Shown: positions 33,695 through 43,171, counted from the first letter of the stretch. The stretch is DNA of 64,000 nt from Phaeobacter sp. 22II1-1F12B (GCF_002210165.1 NZ_AQQP01000011.1:124001-188000), one strand, 5' to 3'. Program-made: numbers and translations. Notes: a model not told the origin generated them from the letters alone.

Positions 33695-36433
33695 TCATGC
33701 CCCGATCTCCCCGCTTTTCCGGATCGCTTCAAGCACCCGATGCGGCAGCGCCGGAACCCGGGCAAGACGCGCCCCGCAGGCATGGCGGATCGCGTTCAGG
33801 ATCGCCGGCGCTGTCGGGATCAACACATGTTCGCCCAGCCCCTTGGCCCCGAACGGCCCCTCGGGATCGGGGCGCTCGATCAGGATGGATTCAATCTCGG
33901 GCATGTCGCCAAAGGTCGGGATCAGGTAGTCATGCAGGTTCTCGGTACGCCCCGGAATATACTCTTCCATCAGCGCGAGCCCGAGGCCCTGCGCGATGCC
34001 CCCTTCGATCTGCCCTTCGGCAAGCATCGGGTTGATGACCCGCCCCAGATCATGGGCCGCCACCATACGCACCACCTTAACCGTGCCCAGTTCGACATCG
34101 ACATCCAGCTCGGCCATCTGCGCGCCATAGCCGTAAACCGCGTAAGGCGCGCCTTGGCCGTTTTCGTCGAGCGCCCCGGTCGGCGGGTCATAGCTTTCTT
34201 CGGCCGAGATCACGTAACCATCTGGCTGTACTTGCAAATTCGTCAACTCAATCGCGGTGTACCGAGTCCCGTCGGTGACGCAGACACGTCCTTCGTCCAA
34301 GCTTAAAGTGGCGCCTTCGCCCATGTTGGTCATCGCCAGCAACTGCGCGCGCAGCGCCGCGCCAGCCAGCTGCGCGGCCTTGCCGGTGATGAATGTCTGG
34401 CGCGAGGCCGAGGTCTTGCCGCAATCCGGTGTCAGCGCCGTATCGCCACCGACCAGCCCGATCCGCCCCACCGGCACCCCAAGCGCATCGGCGAATATCT
34501 GAGCGATCACCGTATTCGCGCCCTGCCCGATATCCGTCGCCCCCTGATGCAGCCAAAGCGTCCCGTCGCCGCGCAACCCGGCCCGGATGGTCGACGGGTT
34601 CGGCAGCGCCGTATTCCCGCAGCCATACCAGCACGAGGCCACGCCGACGCCCCGCCGCACGCGCCCCTTCTGGGCGTTGATAACGGCAGCGCGGGCCAAG
34701 GCCTCATCCCAATGCGGGGTCAACGCCTCGAGGCAATCGGCGACCCCGACGCCGGACAATTCCTGCCCGCAGACGGTGGGTTCACCGTCCTTTAACGCGT
34801 TGAGTTTACGAAATTGCAACCGGTCGATCCCCGCCTTGATCGCCAGATCGTCGAATAATGTTTCCTGAAGGATCGCCGCCTGCGGCACGCCAAAACCGCG
34901 AAACGCGCCGGATACCGGCCCGTTCGTGTGAACCGCGCGCGAGCTCGCCCGGTAGTCGCCCATGAAATACGGCCCCGAGGCATGGACCGGCACACGCACC
35001 GCCACTGTCGGGCCCCAGCTTGCATAGGCGCCGGTATTGAACTGCCCGTCGAATTCAAACCCCGAGATCCGGCCCTTTGCATCGATTCCGGCCCGCGCGT
35101 GCATCCGCGCCGGATGGCGTTTCGTGGTCGAACTCATGCTTTCGCGCCGGGTATAGATCATCCGCGCCGGGCGTCCGGTTTTCAGGGTTACAAGCCCGAT
35201 CAGCGGCTGCAGCGACAGGTCGAGTTTCGAGCCGAACCCTCCACCCGCCGCCGCCGGAATGATCCGCACGTGCTCCGGCGGCAGGCCAAGCACAAGCGCC
35301 GTGTCATCGCGGTCCATCACCGGCGCCTGTGTGCAGGCCCGGATCACAAGAACATCGCCCTCCATCCAGGCGATACCGGCCTCGGGTTCGATATAGGCAT
35401 GCTCCACATACCCGGTTTCCATAGCGAATTCAGCGACATACGCGGCACTCTTCAACGCTGCATCTGCATCGCCACGCTGCACCAACCCACGGATCAGGAT
35501 ATTGCCCTCGCGATCCGCGTGCATCCTCGGGGCATCGCCAACCTCGGCCTGATCCGGATCGCCCAGCGGTACCTCGGGCGTCCAGGTAACCGGAAAGTCG
35601 ATCAGATCCAGTGTTTCAATCAGCTCGGGTTCCCCCGCCACGAGCGCAATGGCTTCGCCGCGCATCTGGGTATGCGACACAGCCAAAGCGGGCTGGTCGC
35701 GAAAGGCCGGGATCACGCTAAACCGGTTCTCGCCCGGGATATCGGCGGCAGTGAATACCTCAACGCCCCGATCGGCAGCCCATGCGGCGGTATCGCCCAA
35801 CGTGAACCCCGCGCTTTCATGGGGCGAGCGAATGGCCCGCACCGCCAGCATGCCCTCACGGATCATGTCAGCGCCGAACTGTTCGCGCCCGGCGACCTTG
35901 GGCACCCCGTCGAGCCGTTCGATGGCCGAGCCGACAGCCTGCCCTGCCATCGGGGCCTCGACCGGGTCCGGCGCCAATCCCGCCTCCATCACCGCCGTCA
36001 CGATCTTGGCATAGCCGGTGCAACGGCAAAGCACCCCGCCCAGCGCGTCCTCGACCTCAGTCCGCGTCGGCACGGGTTTTCGCGTCAACAAAGCCGAAGC
36101 GGCAACCAGCATCCCCGGTGTGCAGATGCCGCATTGCGCCGCCCCGTGACGCAGAAAGGATTGCTGCAGATTATCCAACACCCCGTTTTCAAAGGATTCC
36201 ACTGTACGCACGTCGCGCCCCACGGCCTGCGCCGCCGGGGTCAGGCAGGCGCAAACGGGCGAGCCATCGATCAGCACCGTACAGGCGCCGCAGTCGCCCG
36301 CATCGCAGCCAACCTTGGTGCCACGCAGACCCAGATCCTCGCGCAGCGCCTGCGACAGGCGCCGACCCGGTGCAATCGCGATCCCCGCCTCGACCCCGTT
36401 CACGATCAGCTTGGCATCCACCGCGTCCTTCAT
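33695..36433 (-). CDS. Molybdenum hydroxylase, fused 2Fe-2S and molybdopterin subunits (xanthine dehydrogenase family)
   Basis: A 912-residue fusion. Residues 5-155 are the [2Fe-2S] module: plant-type cluster C43-x4-C48-x2-C51-x11-C63 and second cluster C101-x2-C104...C136-x-C138. Residues about 165-905 are the molybdopterin-cytosine-dinucleotide subunit with AAGGGFGSK, GPVSGAFRGFGVPQ and the catalytic glutamate in GAKGLGEHV near the C-terminus. It should hydroxylate a ring carbon with water. With the FAD subunit gene overlapping upstream by 4 bases it forms a complete enzyme. Beside a 6-hydroxynicotinate reductase, nicotinate or a similar pyridine is the natural guess for its substrate. Confidence 0.88.
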   Translation of the reverse strand: MKDAVDAKLIVNGVEAGIAIAPGRRLSQALREDLGLRGTKVGCDAGDCGACTVLIDGSPVCACLTPAAQAVGRDVRTVESFENGVLDNLQQSFLRHGAAQCGICTPGMLVAASALLTRKPVPTRTEVEDALGGVLCRCTGYAKIVTAVMEAGLAPDPVEAPMAGQAVGSAIERLDGVPKVAGREQFGADMIREGMLAVRAIRSPHESAGFTLGDTAAWAADRGVEVFTAADIPGENRFSVIPAFRDQPALAVSHTQMRGEAIALVAGEPELIETLDLIDFPVTWTPEVPLGDPDQAEVGDAPRMHADREGNILIRGLVQRGDADAALKSAAYVAEFAMETGYVEHAYIEPEAGIAWMEGDVLVIRACTQAPVMDRDDTALVLGLPPEHVRIIPAAAGGGFGSKLDLSLQPLIGLVTLKTGRPARMIYTRRESMSSTTKRHPARMHARAGIDAKGRISGFEFDGQFNTGAYASWGPTVAVRVPVHASGPYFMGDYRASSRAVHTNGPVSGAFRGFGVPQAAILQETLFDDLAIKAGIDRLQFRKLNALKDGEPTVCGQELSGVGVADCLEALTPHWDEALARAAVINAQKGRVRRGVGVASCWYGCGNTALPNPSTIRAGLRGDGTLWLHQGATDIGQGANTVIAQIFADALGVPVGRIGLVGGDTALTPDCGKTSASRQTFITGKAAQLAGAALRAQLLAMTNMGEGATLSLDEGRVCVTDGTRYTAIELTNLQVQPDGYVISAEESYDPPTGALDENGQGAPYAVYGYGAQMAELDVDVELGTVKVVRMVAAHDLGRVINPMLAEGQIEGGIAQGLGLALMEEYIPGRTENLHDYLIPTFGDMPEIESILIERPDPEGPFGAKGLGEHVLIPTAPAILNAIRHACGARLARVPALPHRVLEAIRKSGEIGA

Positions 36434-37278
36434 ACCGGGCTCCTCATCAGGGTCAGGTCGTCCAGCACCCTCCGCAGCAGGTGGACCGCCGCCTCGCGCC
36501 GGTATTCATCGCTTGCCCGCATATCGGTGATCGGCGTCAGCGCAGGGGCGATCAGCTCCGGTTGCAAGCGATCCGGCAGACCGGCAACCGGCGTGCCACG
36601 CAAAGCCGCCTCAAGCGCCGAAAGCCGTGTTGCAATCGGCCCGCAAGCCCCGACCGCCAGCGCGATATCGCGGACAAACCCATCCTGCACATGCAGGCGC
36701 GCGGCCACCATCACGATTGAAATCACAAGGTATTTCCGCGCTCCAAGCTTGCTGAACCGGCTTTCGCCTTTGTCCGAGCCTTCGGGGATGCGGATTGCCG
36801 TCACCATTTCCCCGGGCATCAATACAGTGGCGCGCGGCGCGGTCAGGAACTCGGCCAGCGGCACCTCTCGAACGCCCCCTTTCGCGCCGATCTCGACCTG
36901 CGCATCAAGGCTCAGTAGCGGCGGCACCCCGTCGGCTGCGGGCGAGGCATTGCAGATATTGCCCGCCACCGTCCCCGCATTCTGGATCTGGACCGACCCC
37001 ACCTCGCGCGCCGCCTGTTTCAGCATGTCGAAGGCGGGCGGCAGATCGGCCGCGATCACGTCACTCCATGTGCTGGCCGCCCCGATGCGCCAGCCTGTCG
37101 CTTCCTTCGCGATCCGGCGCAGGCCCTCGACCCGCGTCACATCCAGCACCGTGCCGTTCAGGCTCTGGCTTTCGGTCGCGGCGAAAAGGTCGGTGCAACC
37201 GGCGGCAATCGTCACGGGCTCGCGCGCCAGAATGCCCAGCGCTTCATCAAGTGTGTCCGGTTGCAGATAGGCGCCCAA
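36430..37278 (-). CDS. Molybdenum hydroxylase FAD-binding subunit (CoxM/XdhB-like)
   Basis: A 282-residue FAD subunit that passes electrons from the iron-sulfur clusters to an acceptor. FAD-binding motifs are TIAAGCTDLF (about 20-30) and TVAGNICNASPAADGVPPLLSLDAQV. I propose the TTG at 37278, which gives the family-typical start MGAYLQPDTLDEAL and lies about 9 bases after AAAGG. The open frame extends to a GTG at 37350, but that would place the dyad at 37312-37327 inside the gene. It overlaps the fused 2Fe-2S/Mo subunit by four bases and is divergent from marR. Confidence 0.85.
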   Translation of the reverse strand: MGAYLQPDTLDEALGILAREPVTIAAGCTDLFAATESQSLNGTVLDVTRVEGLRRIAKEATGWRIGAASTWSDVIAADLPPAFDMLKQAAREVGSVQIQNAGTVAGNICNASPAADGVPPLLSLDAQVEIGAKGGVREVPLAEFLTAPRATVLMPGEMVTAIRIPEGSDKGESRFSKLGARKYLVISIVMVAARLHVQDGFVRDIALAVGACGPIATRLSALEAALRGTPVAGLPDRLQPELIAPALTPITDMRASDEYRREAAVHLLRRVLDDLTLMRSPV

Positions 37279-37311
37279 GTCGACCTGCCTTTCCCTTTGG
37301 AGAACAGGAAT

Positions 37312-37327
37312 TGTTCGTGTACTAACA
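37312..37327. promoter_or_regulatory. Putative MarR operator
   Basis: TGTT-N8-AACA, a 16-bp dyad in the gap between the FAD subunit gene and the divergent marR gene, 34 bases before the proposed hydroxylase start and 55 bases before the MarR start. Confidence 0.5.
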
Positions 37328-37382
37328 GAAGTTGAGGCAGGTCCGCGCACCTGTCAACAATAGCGATGCGCCGACAGGGTTC

Positions 37383-37823
37383 ATGAACGACAATAGTGAT
37401 GCAACAACAGGCAGCTACCGGCTTGACGATCAGGTCGGATTTATCCTGCGTCGCGCCAATCAGCGCCACCTTGCCCTGTTTGCCCGCGATATTCCCGATC
37501 TGACACCGACTCAATTCGCCGCGCTTGCCAAGCTCTGTGAGCTGGGACAGGCCTCGCAGAATGCGCTTGGCCGGGCGACCGCAATGGATGCGGCCACGAT
37601 CAAGGGCGTGATCGACAGGCTACGCAAACGCGGGCTGGTCGCGGCCCGGCGCGATGCGGATGACGCCCGGCGCGTTCATCTGTCGCCCACAAAGCAGGGC
37701 CAGCAGCTATATGAGGCGCTGCTGCCACGTGCCCGCGAGATTTCTAAGGAAACGCTGGCACCGCTTGCGCAGCAGGAAGCGACCCTGTTCCTGCAATTGC
37801 TGGAAAAGCTTGCCGGAGATTAG
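37383..37823 (+). CDS. MarR-family transcriptional regulator
   Basis: A 146-residue winged-helix repressor. The DNA-binding part is LTPTQFAALAKLCELGQASQNALGRAT, then MDAATIKGVIDRLRKRGLVAARRDADDARRVHLSPT, the classic MarR recognition helix and wing. The ATG at 37383 has AGGG upstream; a TTG at 37332 is possible but less likely. It is divergent from the molybdenum hydroxylase genes, and a TGTT-N8-AACA dyad sits between. It is therefore the likely pathway repressor, released by the pathway substrate or an aromatic/heterocyclic acid as is common in this family. Confidence 0.88.
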   Translation: MNDNSDATTGSYRLDDQVGFILRRANQRHLALFARDIPDLTPTQFAALAKLCELGQASQNALGRATAMDAATIKGVIDRLRKRGLVAARRDADDARRVHLSPTKQGQQLYEALLPRAREISKETLAPLAQQEATLFLQLLEKLAGD

Positions 37824-37826
37824 GCG

Positions 37827-39212
37827 TTACATCCCCCGCGGAGAAGCCAGCAGCCAAAGGCCAAAGAAGGTATAGACCACCATAAAGATCGACAGCGGCA
37901 ACTGGCTCAGCACCGCGCGGCGCGGTGTATCAAAGGCGCGCAGGGCCAGCGCATGGGCCAGCAAGATCGCCACCACATGACCCACGACCACCGCCCCCGC
38001 CTGTGTCAGCCAGATCAGGCGCACGGTCGATTCCGTATGCAGGAAACCGGTCGTCACATGGTAATGGTCCATCCCCAGCAACTCGGCACCATTGCGCAGG
38101 GGATCGTTCATCATTTTCAGCACATACTGCCCGTCGACCAGAAACACCGTAAGGTAATGGGCAATGTGATAGCCAAGCGCGATCGGCAGGATCGAGGGCG
38201 CAAACAGCCGAAAGAACCTGCCCGATCCACGCTGTCCCGCAAGCCGCACCCCCAGCGCCACGGCCCCGGCATAGATCGCGATCAGCACCGCGTTGGCCAG
38301 CAATAGCCCCCAGATCGACGGGGCAACCACCGCCGAACGCCCCGGAAACTCCAGCGGGTTAAGGCCCAGTAGGCCGAACCACCAGAAGGTTTCGTTCAAA
38401 CCATCAAAGCTGCCACTGCCCAGAAGGATCAGCATGAACACCGCCGCCGCATAACCCGGCACCGGCTGGCGCAGCACCTGCCAGCCCCAAAGCCCCATCG
38501 CCGCCTTTGCGCCCTTGCGACCGAACAGCCCCAGCCGCGCATAGCTGCGCATCAGCACCGTAATCGCCTCGCCGCGCAAAAGCCATCGTGGGCCAAGGAT
38601 TACACCGCCCATCAGCATCGCCAGCCAGTAGATCAGGATCACGCGGGCCAGATGGTCCGGATCCGACGGGGCCAGATCGGCAAGGAGGAAGGCATAGAAA
38701 GCAAGATAGCCAAGCACCGCGCCCCACCCCATTACCGCGCGCGGCAGATGGATCAGTGTCCTCAGCCCCAACTGGCGACGCAACCACAGGACAGGCACCA
38801 GCCACGGGTTCAGCCATGACCATAGATTGCCCAGCAGCCCCTGCAGGCTGACCAGCGCCAGCCACCAGATCCTCCAGATCACCAGCGGCAGCGGGTTGCT
38901 CAGCGGGTCATGCGGGCCGCTAAAGCCTTCGCGGATCAGCCAGAACAGCAACAGCGTCGCAAGCAGCCCGGTGATTGCCCGTCCACGCGGGCGAAAACGG
39001 AACAAAGCAAAAGGCCGGAAAAGGCCATGGACCGCCCGCACCGGCAGAAAAACCGTCAGCAGCACGGTCAGGACGACACAGCCCACCCCTGCCGCGATGT
39101 AAATGTCCGTCGGCAGCAACAGCACAAAGCCCTGCTCGGACACATGTGCCCGCGCTGCCGCCGGAAAGACTGCGCCAGCCAGCGCCGCGCCCGTGATCTG
39201 CCGATACCGCAT
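37827..39212 (-). CDS. Polytopic membrane protein of unknown function (FedB-like)
   Basis: A 461-residue membrane protein starting at 39212 (MRYRQITGAALAGAVFPAAARAH). A signal-like N-terminus ends at AHVSEQGF and about eleven hydrophobic segments follow. Histidines cluster in or near helices: GYHIAHYLTVFLVD (about 360), GMDHYHVTTGFLHTES (about 395) and VVGHVVAILLAHALALRAFD (about 425). The overall plan and the C-terminal GHVxAxxxAHxxAL pattern recall proteins annotated as fenitrothion hydrolase (FedB), but I would not assign that function. It is convergent with marR (3-base gap) and divergent from hydantoinase A. The histidines could bind a metal or haem. Confidence 0.7.
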   Translation of the reverse strand: MRYRQITGAALAGAVFPAAARAHVSEQGFVLLLPTDIYIAAGVGCVVLTVLLTVFLPVRAVHGLFRPFALFRFRPRGRAITGLLATLLLFWLIREGFSGPHDPLSNPLPLVIWRIWWLALVSLQGLLGNLWSWLNPWLVPVLWLRRQLGLRTLIHLPRAVMGWGAVLGYLAFYAFLLADLAPSDPDHLARVILIYWLAMLMGGVILGPRWLLRGEAITVLMRSYARLGLFGRKGAKAAMGLWGWQVLRQPVPGYAAAVFMLILLGSGSFDGLNETFWWFGLLGLNPLEFPGRSAVVAPSIWGLLLANAVLIAIYAGAVALGVRLAGQRGSGRFFRLFAPSILPIALGYHIAHYLTVFLVDGQYVLKMMNDPLRNGAELLGMDHYHVTTGFLHTESTVRLIWLTQAGAVVVGHVVAILLAHALALRAFDTPRRAVLSQLPLSIFMVVYTFFGLWLLASPRGM

Positions 39213-39314
39213 GAGCCAATCTTTAGGCGGGCGCTCAGGACGTGGAAAGCGCCAAAGCTTGGGCAAGCACCCTGCACTGTACGAAAACTTCGCCCCTGTC
39301 GCCTCGCTGCCGCG

Positions 39315-39344
39315 TTGACAGGCAGATGAAATTGGCCACATCAT
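39315..39344 (+). promoter_or_regulatory. Probable promoter of the hydantoinase operon
   Basis: TTGACA (39315-39320), an 18-base spacer and CATCAT (39339-39344), 28 bases before the start codon of hydantoinase A. The -35 is perfect; the -10 is weak. Confidence 0.4.
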
Positions 39345-39371
39345 TTGCACACAAACAATACCGGAGGACCG

Positions 39372-41426
39372 ATGAGCGGGACATCGTCAGGCGCCGTTGT
39401 GGGCGTGGATGTGGGCGGCACCTTTACCGACCTTGTCGAGCTTGATCCGGCAAGCGGCAAGGTGCGTCTGGCCAAGGTGCCCAGCACGCTCGACAATCAG
39501 GCCTTTGGCGTGCTGAACGCGCTGCGTGAGGCAGGCTGCGATCTGCAAACGCTCGCGCTCATCGTGCATGGCACCACGACGACGACCAACGCGGTTTTGG
39601 AACGAAAGCTGAGCCGCACCGGGCTGATCACCACCGCCGGGTTTCGCGATATCCTTGAACTCGGTCGACGCACCCGCCCGCAAGCCTATGGGATGAAGGG
39701 AGAATTCCGCCCTCTGATCCCGCGCGACCTGAGGCTCGAAGTACCCGAGCGGATGGATTGCGACGGGCTGGTCGTTACCCCTCTGGATGAAGACGCGGTG
39801 CGGCAGGCGGCGCAGCAGCTTGTCGATGCCGGCTGCGAGGCGCTCGTCATTCATTTCCTGCACGCCTATGCGAACCCGGCCCATGAACAGCGCGCCGCCG
39901 AGATCGCGCGTGAGGTCTGGCCCAACGCCTATATCACCACCGGGCATTCGCTTCTGTCGGAAAGCCGTGAATTTGAACGCGGCGTGACGGCGGCGGCCAA
40001 TGCCTCGGTCCAGCCGATCATCGACCGCTATATCCGCCGCCTTACCGACGAGCTGAAATCCGGCGGTTACACGCGCGACGTGCTGGTGATGAACGGCAAC
40101 GGCGGCATGGTCAGCGCCGAGCGTGTCGCGCTCGAGGCCGCAAAGACCGTGATGTCCGGCCCGGCCTCGGGTGTGATGGCCGCCGCCTATACCGGGCGTC
40201 AGGCGGGCATGCGCGACCTGATTACCTATGACATGGGCGGCACCTCGACCGATGTGGCGCTGATCCGCGATGCCGAACCCACCGTCTCGAACGAGATCGA
40301 GATCGAATATGCCATGCCGATCCATGTGCCCATGGTCGATGTGCGCACCGTCGGCGCAGGCGGTGGATCCATCGCGCGGGTGAACCCCGCAGGCCTGCTC
40401 GAAGTCGGCCCCGAGAGCGCGGGTGCCACGCCCGGACCGATCTGCTACGGGCGCGGCGGCACCCTGCCGACGATTTCCGACGCGAACCTCTTGCTCGGGC
40501 GGCTCGATCCATCCCGGCTGGCCTCGGTCGAAGGCGTTTCAATTGAAACCGTGACCGATATTTTCGAAAGCGAATTGGGCGCGAAGCTGGGCGTCGATGC
40601 CACCGAGGCCGCCGCCGCCGTGATCCGGCTGGGCAATACCAAGATGGCGGGGGCGATCCGCATGGTCTCGGTCTCTCTCGGGGCCGACCCGCGCGACTTC
40701 GCTCTTTTTGCCTTTGGTGGCGCGGGGCCGCTCCATGCCAGTGCCTTAGCGCGAGAGCTGGGCATTCCCCGCGTTCTTGTCCCGTCCCGCCCCGGGATCA
40801 CCAATGCCATCGGCTGCGTCGTTGCCGATCTGCGCCATGATTTCGTGCGCACGCTGAACACGCCGCTGGACGCGCTCGACCCTGCGGACCTGCACAAGGT
40901 TTTTGCCGCACAAGAGGCCGAGGGCGACGCGCTGATCGACGCCGAGAGCATCACGCTCAGCGACCGTCGCCACGTGCACAGCGTCGATATGCAGTTCATC
41001 GGCCAGACCCACCTGCTGCGCGTTCCGCTCGAGAGGCCGGATGTGGATCGCGAGACGCTGCAGGCCCTGTTCGAGGCCGCCTATTACAAGCGGTTCCGGG
41101 TCAAGCTGGACAATATCCGCGCCAATCTGGTGAACGCGAATACCTCGGTCATCGGCACCCGGGCCGCGCTGGACCTGTCGACCCTGATCGACCCTGCCGG
41201 GCGCAAGGACATGCTCGCGCAGGCCGAAACCGGGCGGCGTCCGGTCTATTTCGACGGCTGGCACGACACGCCGATCTACTGGCGCGATCACCTGCCCCCC
41301 GATTTCAGCCTTACCGGCCCCGCCATCGTTCAGCAGATGGACACGACCGTTCTGATCGAACCGGGCGACCGGGCGCGCGGCGACGCGCAGGGCAATATCA
41401 TCGTCGAGATCGGAGCCACCGCATGA
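39372..41426 (+). CDS. hyuA: Hydantoinase/oxoprolinase subunit A (HyuA)
   Basis: ATP-dependent hydantoinase/5-oxoprolinase large subunit of 684 residues, ASKHA fold. The nucleotide site starts with VGVDVGGTFTDLV and the HGTTTTTNAVLER loop. YDMGGTSTDVALI and GAGGGSIARV supply the second phosphate and adenosine regions. The ATG at 39372 follows GGAGG by a few bases; the longer frame from 39345 lacks this. It acts with subunit B (overlap of four bases) to open a cyclic amide (hydantoin, oxoproline or N-methylhydantoin) at the expense of ATP. No hydantoin racemase or carbamoylase is adjacent. The exact substrate is unknown. Confidence 0.9.
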   Translation: MSGTSSGAVVGVDVGGTFTDLVELDPASGKVRLAKVPSTLDNQAFGVLNALREAGCDLQTLALIVHGTTTTTNAVLERKLSRTGLITTAGFRDILELGRRTRPQAYGMKGEFRPLIPRDLRLEVPERMDCDGLVVTPLDEDAVRQAAQQLVDAGCEALVIHFLHAYANPAHEQRAAEIAREVWPNAYITTGHSLLSESREFERGVTAAANASVQPIIDRYIRRLTDELKSGGYTRDVLVMNGNGGMVSAERVALEAAKTVMSGPASGVMAAAYTGRQAGMRDLITYDMGGTSTDVALIRDAEPTVSNEIEIEYAMPIHVPMVDVRTVGAGGGSIARVNPAGLLEVGPESAGATPGPICYGRGGTLPTISDANLLLGRLDPSRLASVEGVSIETVTDIFESELGAKLGVDATEAAAAVIRLGNTKMAGAIRMVSVSLGADPRDFALFAFGGAGPLHASALARELGIPRVLVPSRPGITNAIGCVVADLRHDFVRTLNTPLDALDPADLHKVFAAQEAEGDALIDAESITLSDRRHVHSVDMQFIGQTHLLRVPLERPDVDRETLQALFEAAYYKRFRVKLDNIRANLVNANTSVIGTRAALDLSTLIDPAGRKDMLAQAETGRRPVYFDGWHDTPIYWRDHLPPDFSLTGPAIVQQMDTTVLIEPGDRARGDAQGNIIVEIGATA

Positions 41427-43171
41427 GCCAGCCCGCGCTTGATCCCATCACGCTCTCGGTCATTCAGGCCGGGCTGCAACAGGTCTGCGACGAAATGGAC
41501 CTGTCCTTTTCCCGCGCCGCCTTTTCGCCGGTCATCGCCGAGGCGAATGACCGTTCCGACGGGATCTACGCCGCCGAAGACGGCGCGCTGATCGCGCAGG
41601 GCGCGGGCGGCTTGCCCGTCTTTGTCGGCACGATGCAATATTCCACCGCGACCCTGATCCGCATGATCGCCGAAGGCCGCACGGTAGAGCCACAGCCCGA
41701 CGACATTTATATCGTCAACGACCCCTATCTTGGCGGCACCCACCTGATGGACGTGCGCTTTGCCAAGCCATTCTATCGAAACGGCAAAATCTGGTGCTGG
41801 CTTTCGAATACGGGCCACTGGCCAGACACGGGAGGCGCGGTACCGGGCGGATTTTCTGCCTCGGCCACTTCGGTCGAACAGGAAGGGCTGCGCCTGCCGC
41901 CCGTGCGCCTGTTCAAGCAAGGCAAGCTCGACCCGGAAATCTACGCGATCATCACCTCGAATATCCGCGTTGCGGACCAGAGGATCGGCGACGTGCAGGC
42001 GCAGGCCGCCGCATTGCTGGTGGGCGAGGAACGGCTGGGAGAATTACTGGACCGCTATGGCGACGATACGGTGGCCGGGGCCATTGCTGAGCTACGGGAT
42101 CGTGCCCGCGTTCAGATGGCCGCTTTTATCGACGCGATCGAACCGGGGCAGTATGACGCGACTGCCTATGTCGACAGTGACGGCGTCGTGGATGAACCGC
42201 TGGCGATCAAACTATCTGTCACCCGGCAGGGCGACGAGTTGGTGTTCGACTTCTCCGGCTCTTCCGCCCCCTGCGCGGGCCCGATGAATTCGGTGCGGGC
42301 CACGACGCTCAGCTCTGTTTACCTCGCCATGCGCCATATCTTTCCCGAGGTGCCGATGAACGCGGGCGCCTTTGCCCCGCTGAAGGTCACCGGGATCGAG
42401 GGCACTTTCCTTGATGCGCAATATCCCCGCCCGGTGTCGGGCTGCGCCGCCGAGGTCAGCCAGCGCATTGCCGAGGCGGTGTTTGCCGCGCTTGTCCCCG
42501 CCCTGCCCGAGCGTGTCACCGCCGCGCCCGCCGGAACCAGCGGCAATTTCGCACTGGGTGGCCATGACCCGGCGCGAGGGCGCGATTTTGTCATGTATCA
42601 GCTCTCGGGCGGAGGGTACGGCGGCAATGCGGACCATGACGGGCTGGCCAACGGCTGCTCGACCATCGGCATCTCCAAGGCACCGCCAGTCGAAATCATG
42701 GAGCAGGCCTTTCCCGTGCTTTACCGCCACTATGCCCTGCACGAAGGATCCGGCGGCGCGGGCAAGCATCGGGGCGGGTTCGGGCTCGATTACGAGCTGG
42801 AATTGCGGCGTGGGTCCGCACGGGCCAGTTTCGTCATGGACCACGGGCGTTTCGGGCCGCAGGGCGTGATGGGCGGCCGCGATGGCGCGCCCAACAAGGT
42901 CACGGTCTGGCAATCCGGCCAACCGCACGTGCCGCCGCACCTGTCAAAGGAACAGGATATTCCGCTGGGCCCCGGCGACCGCGTACATGTGCGCACCCCC
43001 GGCGGCGGCGGCTATGGCGATCCATTCACACGCGACCCGAAACTGGTGGCCGAAGACGTGCGCCTTGGACGGTACAGCATTGATCAGGCGAAAGAATTAT
43101 TCGGCGTCGCCGTGACGGCCACGGACTTTACCGTGGATGAAACCGCGACCGCGACGCTCCGCGAAAACTAA
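41423..43171 (+). CDS. hyuB: Hydantoinase/oxoprolinase subunit B (HyuB)
   Basis: Partner subunit of 582 residues. Family features are LDPITLSVIQAGLQQVCDEMD at the start, IVNDPYLGGTHLMDV, WLSNTGHWPDTGG, GNFALGGHDP, ALHEGSGGAGKHRGG and the glycine-rich end RVHVRTPGGGGYGDPFTRDP. It carries the ring-opening site of the heterodimer. Its start overlaps the stop of subunit A (ATGA), so the two are translationally coupled. Its TAA stop overlaps the TAG stop of the convergent minus-strand gene at 43168, leaving no room for a terminator between. Confidence 0.9.
   Translation: MSQPALDPITLSVIQAGLQQVCDEMDLSFSRAAFSPVIAEANDRSDGIYAAEDGALIAQGAGGLPVFVGTMQYSTATLIRMIAEGRTVEPQPDDIYIVNDPYLGGTHLMDVRFAKPFYRNGKIWCWLSNTGHWPDTGGAVPGGFSASATSVEQEGLRLPPVRLFKQGKLDPEIYAIITSNIRVADQRIGDVQAQAAALLVGEERLGELLDRYGDDTVAGAIAELRDRARVQMAAFIDAIEPGQYDATAYVDSDGVVDEPLAIKLSVTRQGDELVFDFSGSSAPCAGPMNSVRATTLSSVYLAMRHIFPEVPMNAGAFAPLKVTGIEGTFLDAQYPRPVSGCAAEVSQRIAEAVFAALVPALPERVTAAPAGTSGNFALGGHDPARGRDFVMYQLSGGGYGGNADHDGLANGCSTIGISKAPPVEIMEQAFPVLYRHYALHEGSGGAGKHRGGFGLDYELELRRGSARASFVMDHGRFGPQGVMGGRDGAPNKVTVWQSGQPHVPPHLSKEQDIPLGPGDRVHVRTPGGGGYGDPFTRDPKLVAEDVRLGRYSIDQAKELFGVAVTATDFTVDETATATLREN

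Noticed and set aside
34928-37270. 780-codon plus-strand open frame opposite the molybdenum hydroxylase genes
   Set aside because: It is antisense to two clear genes with intact cofactor motifs. Long antisense frames are expected in high-GC DNA, and the translation has no recognisable fold.
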